The notes under the pieces are model-generated. The model was given only the letters and a program-made list of their open reading frames with translations. It ran no database searches and had not been told where the DNA came from. Positions 1-4,318 of a stretch of 7,497 nucleotides of DNA are shown piece by piece (within the stretch, counting starts at the first letter, position 1; every line of letters starts with the position of its first letter). The translations under genes and the position numbers were made by a program. Source of the stretch: a bacterium (GTDB taxonomy: Bacteria > UBA9089 > UBA9088 > JAGUXG01); the NCBI GenBank assembly GCA_030018505.1, contig JASEHO010000075.1, forward strand, positions 1-7,497, written 5' to 3'.

Positions 1-512
1 TTTCCTCCATAAGCCTTGATGATTCCAAAGCCTTCTGGTTCTAATATTAATGTCAAAAGTTCAATATCATTTGGATTGTCATCTACCAGAAGGATATTAA
101 CGGGTGTTTTCTTCACCTTTGTTGTAAAGCTATGTCTGGCGAATCTTGAGAGCAAATTCTCCTTATTGACAGGTTTTATCAAATAATCGGCTGCCCCAAG
201 ACTTAACCCTAATTCCTTATTATCTATCAGGGTAAGAAGGTGTTTGCCGCTGGTCAGGATATTATTTATATATTTTGTCTGTTTTTCATTCAAGTCCCCA
301 AATGTCTTTTCATTCAAGACTTCAGAGAAGCCAATGATGGAATTCAGTGGGGTTCTTAATTCATGGCTCATATTAGCCAGAAAGGCTGATTTTGCCTGAG
401 ATGCCTCTTGAAGTTGCTTATTGGCCAAGGCAAGTTCCTTTGTTCTTTCTTCTACTTTTTGTTCCAGAGTCTGGCTTAACCGCACCAAATCCTCTTTTTG
501 TATTATAACCCT
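1..512 (-). pseudogene. Hybrid sensor histidine kinase fragment (HisKA + receiver pieces), 5'-truncated and internally deleted, runs off left edge
   Basis: The minus strand is open from 512 to the window edge. Reading from 512 there is a coiled coil (LEQKVEERTKELALANKQL), then a HisKA H-box (MSHELRTPLNSIIGF; phosphoacceptor His codon at 363-365) and the second HisKA helix (INNILTSGKHLLTLI). The frame then passes straight into DNKELGLSLGAADYLIKPVN, the end of a response-regulator receiver, and on to VNILLVDDNPNDIELL, the start of a second receiver with its acidic pair. In this family an ATPase domain (N, G1, G2 boxes) and most of the first receiver should lie between HisKA and DNKELG; both are absent. 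Upstream an in-frame TAG lies at 513-515 and there is no ATG. TTG (486-488) or GTG (483-485), after an AGAGG-like site, could serve as a start. Without the ATPase domain it cannot phosphorylate itself. It could only accept or dock phosphate, or be dead. Family assignment is secure; pseudogene status is inferred. Confidence 0.75.
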
Positions 513-540
513 CTAAATCCATCTCAAGAAAGGAGGGTTA
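506..540. repeat. 8-bp perfect inverted repeat at the kinase break point
   Basis: TAACCCTC (506-513) and GAGGGTTA (533-540) are exact inverted copies with 19 bases between them. The left arm sits where the kinase reading frame loses its upstream part (stop at 513-515). The right arm overlaps the Shine-Dalgarno-like AGGAGG (531-536) in front of the small ORF at 548. A hairpin in RNA could mask that site. It has no T-tract, so it is not a standard terminator. It may mark a recombination or insertion end; this is inference. Confidence 0.45.
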
Positions 541-547
541 CCCAGAG

Positions 548-688
548 ATGCAACAGAAGTATTTAGACCCTATCCGTATCCTTTGCACCATAATCCGGGA
601 TGAGCCAAATGTTTTTTTTAAAAAATTTGGAAATCTGTTTACTATTAAATTTGGAGAAGAACCAATTTTGTTTTCTTTTTTATTGTAA
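548..688 (+). CDS. Possible small hypothetical protein, 46 aa
   Basis: ATG at 548 has AGGAGG at 531-536, 11 bases upstream, and opens a 46-codon frame ending at TAA 686-688. The peptide begins MQQKYLDPIRILCTIIRDEP and ends in a hydrophobic, Phe/Leu-rich stretch (EEPILFSFLL). I do not recognise it. The good ribosome binding site supports translation. The abrupt hydrophobic end and its position beside a broken kinase make a truncated N-terminus of a larger lost gene just as likely. It is transcribed divergently from the kinase fragment. Confidence 0.3.
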   Translation: MQQKYLDPIRILCTIIRDEPNVFFKKFGNLFTIKFGEEPILFSFLL

Positions 689-761
689 GAATTCAGGTAA
701 GATACTTATACTTTTGCTAAAGAATAGATTGAGCTTAAAAAATAAGCATTTGGCATTCATT

Positions 762-790
762 TAGACAATCTTAATTTGAGTTGAGAGAAT
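762..790 (+). promoter_or_regulatory. Candidate sigma70-type promoter for the diguanylate cyclase gene
   Basis: TAGACA (762-767, one mismatch to TTGACA) lies 17 bases before GAGAAT (785-790, two mismatches to TATAAT). Transcription would start near 797 and leave a leader of about 25 bases before the ATG at 822. In A+T-rich DNA such matches arise by chance, so this is only a candidate. Confidence 0.25.
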
Positions 791-821
791 TTTTTGGTTT
801 TGCCAAAGTTTAGCAATAATT

Positions 822-3209
822 ATGGAATCAATAGAACTGTTAACCAGGTTTATAGAGACCAATGAGTATAAGAGAACAATGGATCTCTTTGCCAAAAAGG
901 TTGGAAAGAGTTCTGTCTCAATTATAGCCAATGACGGAAAGATTCTTGGCAAGGAAGAAAAAGAACCCCTCTTTTGCCAAATGATTAAAGGTAGTGGTGA
1001 TGGTCAAAAGGACTGCTCTGCTACCTTCTCCTCTATCTTCGAACAGGCAACAACTAAGGAACAGCCTATTGTTTTCACCTGTCATAGTGGTTTCTTGGGA
1101 TATGCTGTCCCTCTTTTTATGAAGAGAGAGCTTTTAGGGGTGCTCTATGCCTGCGGTCTTGTTGATGCTAAGAAAGACCTCAATTCCTATACTGAAATTT
1201 CTACAAAGTTTCATCTTGACCCACAGCCCTTTAGTCAGGCAATAAACACGGCAAGCAAAGTAGCTGTAAGCTCTCTTGAAACAGACACAGAGCTTATCTC
1301 TTCCCTTCTCAATAACTCCATTGCCCTTATCAGGGAAAAGATCTTTGGCTTGACCAAAGAGCAAGAGGTAGATGTAATAACCAGATTCTATGATCTCTTT
1401 GAGAAATCAAAACAGCTGCTTCTTACCTTGGAGCCAGCAAAGCTCTACTCCCTTGTGGTCAACCTGGCTAGCAAGACAATGAATGCTGAGATATGCTCTC
1501 TGATGCTCTTTGACCAAAAGAAGGAGGAGTTGACTATAAAGGCTGGTGTTGGTCTGGACAAGAGGATAATGGAAGAGGCTAAGTTCAAAAAAGGGGTTGG
1601 GATTGTAGGGTATGTTGCTCAGACAGGAAAACCCTTGCTTGTCGGTGATATTACTAATGACCCAAGGTTTAACATCAAGAAGAGCTCACCAAAGTATTAC
1701 ACCAAATCCCTTATCTCTGTGCCTATAAAGGTAGGGGATGAGGTCTTTGGCATAATAAATATGAACAATAAGGCCTCCCGTGCCCCATTTAACGAGACTG
1801 ATTTGAAGCTCCTCTCTATCATTGCAGGCCATGCCGCTATTACCATAAAGAATGCTAAGGGCTCCTGGAGCATAGAGAAAGAAAAGGTAGCCAAAGAGCT
1901 GATTGAAAGCCATGAGGAGAAAGAGAGGGTAGTTATAGAAAAGGAAGAGCTCTTAGAGAAGAAGACAGACTTTGAGGCAGAACTCAAAGAAAAAGAAGAG
2001 GCTCTGCGGCTAAAGATGGAGTTTCTCACCAAGGAGAAGCTCGATGAGGAGAAAAAGAAGTTTGCTGAGGCAATAAGCCAATTAGAGAAAGAGAGGGATG
2101 ACCTCAAAAAGAAGATACAGGAGAGCGAGGAGCTTATCCATAAAAAAGAGGATCTGGAAAAGAGATTAGAAGAGGCAATCAAGGAAAAGGAGGAGTTAGA
2201 GGCTCAAACAGAGGAATTGGGTGTCCTTTATTCCATCTCCTCTGAGACACCAAAGATGAGTAAGCCAAAGGAGATACTCTCCTGGATTTTGGATAAGATT
2301 CAGCCATTTTTCAACTACCATGCCTCAGCCTATCTCTACCTTGATGGAGAAAGGCTTATCGGCGAGATACGGCAGGCTTGTTTTGTGAACGAAGATTGCC
2401 TGAAATCCATAGAAGAGAAAATGACTGCGGATTGGAAGAAGCATAATCCAGAGGGTTTAGAAAGGGCGCCAGAGTTTTTTACAGAGAAGAAAGAGGCAGA
2501 ATCTGGGCTTTTCTGGGTAGGACTGAAGGAGTTCCAGACAGACCTTGCCTTTCCTATAGTTCACAGCGAAAAGACCACAGGACTAATCTCTGTCTATTCC
2601 TTCAACAAAGAGCCATTTCCTCCACTCCAGAGGAGGTTATTACGCATTATCTCCCATCAGATCTCAGAGACATTAGAGAGGGTTGCTTTATTTGTCAAGA
2701 TAACAGAGTTGGCAGAGAAGGATGAGCTGACTAAGACCTATAACTACAGGTATTTAGAGGATTTCCTATCCAGAGAGTTTGCTTATGCGACCAGCTATAA
2801 GAAGCCACTCTCTCTGATTATGATTGACTTTGACAGACTAAAGTATGTCAATGACACCTTTGGCCATCAGGATGGAAACAGGCTCATTGTCACCATTAGT
2901 AATATCATTAAGAAGACAATGGATGGAAAGGGCTTGATTGCCAGGTTTGGTGGCGATGAGTTTGCTGTTGTCCTTCCAGAGACAGATGAGAAGATAGCCT
3001 TTGAGTTTGCCGAAAAGATTCGGGCAAATATTGCCAGCCATCCTATGGCTTTTGGTGGAAAGCCTCATCAGGCTACAGCCAGCTTAGGTGTCTCTGGGTA
3101 TCCCAACCAGGGGATAGATAATGAAAAGGACATCTTTGCCAAGGCAGACAAATGCCTCTATGCCGCCAAGGAGGGAGGACGGAATAAGGTCGTTTTGTAT
3201 AAACCATAG
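822..3209 (+). CDS. Soluble diguanylate cyclase: PocR-GAF-coiled coil-GAF-GGDEF
   Basis: The 795-residue protein has no signal peptide or membrane segment and should act in the cytoplasm, making cyclic di-GMP from two GTP. Domains: PocR sensory domain, about 10-150, with the family's cysteines in PLFCQMI (C52), DCSATF (C65) and FTCHSG (C87); canonical GAF, about 195-345; charged Glu/Lys-rich coiled coil, about 346-465; divergent GAF-like domain, about 468-627; GGDEF, about 633-793. The cyclase site looks intact: IDFDRLKYVND (D669, D671, N677), FGHQDGN, and RFGGDEF with GGDEF at 710-714. The RxxD inhibitory site expected just before it is missing (D and G where R and D should be), so feedback by the product through that site is unlikely. 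PocR domains are predicted to sense small hydrocarbon-like metabolites. The start at 822 is the first ATG after an in-frame stop and keeps PocR whole, but it has no Shine-Dalgarno sequence. It stands alone, with no operon partner. Confidence 0.92.
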   Translation: MESIELLTRFIETNEYKRTMDLFAKKVGKSSVSIIANDGKILGKEEKEPLFCQMIKGSGDGQKDCSATFSSIFEQATTKEQPIVFTCHSGFLGYAVPLFMKRELLGVLYACGLVDAKKDLNSYTEISTKFHLDPQPFSQAINTASKVAVSSLETDTELISSLLNNSIALIREKIFGLTKEQEVDVITRFYDLFEKSKQLLLTLEPAKLYSLVVNLASKTMNAEICSLMLFDQKKEELTIKAGVGLDKRIMEEAKFKKGVGIVGYVAQTGKPLLVGDITNDPRFNIKKSSPKYYTKSLISVPIKVGDEVFGIINMNNKASRAPFNETDLKLLSIIAGHAAITIKNAKGSWSIEKEKVAKELIESHEEKERVVIEKEELLEKKTDFEAELKEKEEALRLKMEFLTKEKLDEEKKKFAEAISQLEKERDDLKKKIQESEELIHKKEDLEKRLEEAIKEKEELEAQTEELGVLYSISSETPKMSKPKEILSWILDKIQPFFNYHASAYLYLDGERLIGEIRQACFVNEDCLKSIEEKMTADWKKHNPEGLERAPEFFTEKKEAESGLFWVGLKEFQTDLAFPIVHSEKTTGLISVYSFNKEPFPPLQRRLLRIISHQISETLERVALFVKITELAEKDELTKTYNYRYLEDFLSREFAYATSYKKPLSLIMIDFDRLKYVNDTFGHQDGNRLIVTISNIIKKTMDGKGLIARFGGDEFAVVLPETDEKIAFEFAEKIRANIASHPMAFGGKPHQATASLGVSGYPNQGIDNEKDIFAKADKCLYAAKEGGRNKVVLYKP

Positions 3210-3231
3210 AAAATAAGTGAATTTTAGGAGG

Positions 3232-3247
3232 GGGTAACACTTTACCC
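3232..3247 (+). terminator. Weak hairpin after the diguanylate cyclase gene
   Basis: GGGTAA (3232-3237), loop CACT, TTACCC (3242-3247) form a perfect 6-bp stem 23 bases after the stop codon. No T-run follows, so it is not a clear intrinsic terminator. It may only slow transcription or protect the 3' end. It is the only compact hairpin directly behind the gene. Confidence 0.3.
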
Positions 3248-3258
3248 ATATGAAGTAA

Positions 3259-3327
3259 CACCAGAACAATAGAGCACCAGAACACCAGTAAAGAATTTAA
3301 CTGATGATCTGATGACTGGCGCACTGG
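3259..3327. repeat. CACCAGAACA direct repeats and imperfect CCAG/CTGG hairpin
   Basis: CACCAGAACA occurs at 3259-3268 and 3275-3284, followed by a further CACCAG at 3283-3288. CCAGAACACCAGT (3277-3289) is an imperfect inverted copy (10 of 13 positions) of ACTGGCGCACTGG (3315-3327). Such a hairpin just upstream of a RAYT remnant fits a REP-like repeat, which RAYT enzymes are known to mobilise. Assigning it to this family is inference; the repeats themselves are plain to see. Confidence 0.4.
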
Positions 3328-3331
3328 AGAA

Positions 3332-3457
3332 ATGGGAGAAATAGGGGACAGTTCCATTTTAAAAGATATTAAATTTGCAGATGATTATTTTGGTGCAATT
3401 ACTGAAATTTTAAAATTTATCACTGTAGAACTTGGCAAAAAGGAAGAAATGTGGTAA
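3332..3457 (+). CDS. Possible small hypothetical protein or gene remnant, 41 aa
   Basis: ATG at 3332 opens a 41-codon frame ending at TAA 3455-3457; the peptide ends in FITVELGKKEEMW. The first codons cross the GGGGACAGTTCC motif (3343-3354), which looks like repeat DNA rather than coding. The later part (ADDYFGAITEILKFITVELG) reads like a natural helical protein tail, so the frame may be the end of a lost gene. The upstream CTGGAG is only a weak ribosome binding site and lies very close to the ATG. I do not recognise a family. Confidence 0.25.
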   Translation: MGEIGDSSILKDIKFADDYFGAITEILKFITVELGKKEEMW

Positions 3458-3506
3458 AATCTAAACAGGGCTTGGATTACATAATATAGAAAGGATGACT
3501 GATTAG

Positions 3507-3635
3507 TACGAGTTTTGCCACTGTTTGATAATGGCAGGAGATTGGAAGGAATTTTTGCAAGGAGAAATGAAAAAAGAGGATGTGGAACAAATTCGGCGTC
3601 ATGAGGGGACAGGTCGTCCACTGGGAGAGGTTGTT
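3507..3635 (+). pseudogene. C-terminal remnant of a REP-associated tyrosine transposase (RAYT)
   Basis: The frame opens after a TAG at 3504-3506. From 3531 it reads AGDWKEFLQGEMKKEDVEQI followed by RRHEGTGRPLG. This matches, from memory of the family, the usual RAYT tail: DW-x-x-FL, then an acidic helix, then RRH-x-x-TGRPLG, which normally continues into a D/S-E-x-F helix. Here the match ends at RPLG (about 3626) and the frame runs into hicB instead. The HUH motif, the catalytic Tyr and everything else upstream are gone, so no transposition activity is possible. The remnant stays in frame with hicB, so a start at TTG 3525 or ATG 3531 would give a 106-108 residue fusion. I prefer to separate them because neither start has a Shine-Dalgarno sequence, while the ATG at 3636 has one. 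Confidence 0.6.
3623..3627 (+). promoter_or_regulatory. Ribosome binding site that decides the hicB start
   Basis: GGGAG (3623-3627) lies 8 bases before ATG 3636. Its bases are also the Leu-Gly-Glu codons at the end of the transposase remnant, so relic transposase sequence now provides the translation signal for hicB. The upstream alternatives (TTG 3525, ATG 3531) have nothing comparable. Confidence 0.6.
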
Positions 3636-3851
3636 ATGATACAAACCAAATATACAGCAATAACAAAAAAAGAAGGTGATTGGTGGATTGGATGGATAGA
3701 GGAAGTGTCTGGTGTAAATTGTCAAGAACGGACGCATGAAGAATTGATGAAAAGCCTCGCCATAACATTGAAGGAAGCTTTGGAGTTTAACCGACAGGAT
3801 GCTATTGCAGCAGCAAAACAGAGTTACAGGGAAGAACCGGTTTTTGTATGA
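3636..3851 (+). CDS. hicB: HicB-family antitoxin
   Basis: The 71-residue protein from ATG 3636 has the compact HicB (UPF0150) fold signature: KYTAITKKEGDWWIGWIEEV, then SGVNCQERTHEELMKSLAITLKEALEF, matching the family pattern of a beta hairpin with GDWW, a G-x-x-x-x-R-T-x-E-E turn and a long helix. HicB antitoxins bind and block the HicA RNase. Many also carry a C-terminal DNA-binding domain for autoregulation. This one is the short form, with about 20 residues after the core (QDAIAAAKQSYREEPVFV) and no obvious helix-turn-helix or ribbon-helix-helix. It overlaps hicA by 4 bases (ATGA), so the two are translationally coupled with antitoxin first. The frame is open upstream to 3507, which would add 35-37 residues derived from a RAYT transposase tail. 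I regard that part as not belonging to the antitoxin. Confidence 0.85.
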   Translation: MIQTKYTAITKKEGDWWIGWIEEVSGVNCQERTHEELMKSLAITLKEALEFNRQDAIAAAKQSYREEPVFV

Positions 3852-4060
3852 AAAGACAGGGGTTTTTGAAATATTTGAGACAGCATGGATGTTCATTGAT
3901 CCGTGAAGGTGCAAGTCATTCTTGGTGGGGTAATCCATTGAAAAACAAGCGTTCATCTGTTCCTCGGCACACGGAAATAGATAATGATTTGGCAAATAAA
4001 ATTTGTAAGGATTTGGGTATTCCTAAAATAATAGGAGATAGGGTCATAGGATTAGGATAG
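3848..4060 (+). CDS. hicA: HicA-family mRNA interferase toxin
   Basis: The 70-residue protein matches HicA (YcfA) over its whole length: a start helix with HGC (residues 13-15), REGASHSWW with the catalytic His at 24, a basic KNKRSSVPRH strand, and IDNDLANKICKDLGIP at the C-terminal helix. HicA has a double-stranded-RNA-binding-like fold and cleaves mRNA, stopping translation until HicB neutralises it. The His and flanking residues are present, so the toxin looks intact. Its ATG overlaps the hicB stop (ATGA, 3848-3851), and AGGGAAG upstream is only a weak ribosome binding site, so it probably depends on reinitiation after hicB. Antitoxin-before-toxin is the reverse of the E. coli hicAB order, though known elsewhere. 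The last ten residues (IIGDRVIGLG) go slightly beyond the usual family end. Confidence 0.88.
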   Translation: MKRQGFLKYLRQHGCSLIREGASHSWWGNPLKNKRSSVPRHTEIDNDLANKICKDLGIPKIIGDRVIGLG

Positions 4061-4154
4061 GGTCAAACCTTCATTTTCCATTTTAGGGCGTTGGAAATCA
4101 GAAACAAGTCAGATGATTACGAAGTGAAGCTTTTACCTAAATAAAACCCATAAA

Positions 4155-4211
4155 AGACTATAGACTTAAGACTTTTAGACTTTATTTTATCTTTTCTTTA
4201 GTCTATGGTCT
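4155..4211. repeat. Long imperfect inverted repeat with AGACT direct repeats
   Basis: AGACTATAGACT (4155-4166) pairs with AGTCTATGGTCT (4200-4211) at 11 of 12 positions, the twelfth being a G-T wobble. After one mismatch, AAGA (4168-4171) pairs with TCTT (4195-4198), leaving a 23-base loop. AGACT also recurs as direct repeats at 4155, 4162, 4169 and 4177, a spacing of 7-8 bases. No T-run follows the stem. It may be a dispersed intergenic repeat or may protect the hicBA transcript end. The function is unknown. Confidence 0.5.
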
Positions 4212-4240
4212 AATTCACAAGGTCTTAACTCTTGCCAGTT

Positions 4241-4268
4241 TTAGTGTAGCAACTTATGCTTATATACT
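4241..4268 (+). promoter_or_regulatory. Candidate promoter for nrdD
   Basis: TTAGTG (4241-4246) lies 16 bases before TATACT (4263-4268), giving a leader of about 45 bases. The -10 is good and the -35 is poor. I saw no convincing NrdR box pair (the usual repressor sites of ribonucleotide reductase genes) in 4061-4318. Confidence 0.25.
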
Positions 4269-4304
4269 ATATTCTCGGTATAACTGAAGGCTGATAGCTA
4301 CTAA

Positions 4305-4310
4305 AAGGAG
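4305..4310 (+). promoter_or_regulatory. Strong ribosome binding site of nrdD
   Basis: AAGGAG (4305-4310) lies 8 bases before the ATG at 4319. It fixes the start exactly where the ATP-cone domain begins (GSIRKRDGRIVPFNKEKI). Confidence 0.8.
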
Positions 4311-4318
4311 AGAAAAAT

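Noticed and set aside
1697..2182. A 161-codon Ser/Phe-rich frame on the minus strand
   Set aside because: It is the antisense of the Glu/Lys-rich coiled coil of the diguanylate cyclase. GAG/AAG/AAA codons read backwards give Ser, Leu and Phe. No ribosome binding site or family resemblance.
3226..3258. AGGAGGGGG followed by ATGAAGTAA, a possible two-codon leader ORF
   Set aside because: The spacing is too long (about 15 bases), the frame has only two codons, and no regulated gene follows closely.
3259..3288. CACCAG repeats considered as a CRISPR fragment
   Set aside because: The units are only 6-10 bases, with no constant-length spacers and no cas genes nearby.
3477..3995. A 172-codon frame on the minus strand across hicBA
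   Set aside because: It lies opposite two recognisable, overlapping genes with good family matches. Its own translation is Cys/Phe/His-rich and resembles no protein.
4212..4318. Possible NrdR operator or riboswitch before nrdD
   Set aside because: ATATACTATATT loosely recalls half of an NrdR box, but a second box and the flanking ACAC/GTGT are missing. The leader is too short and unstructured for a known riboswitch.
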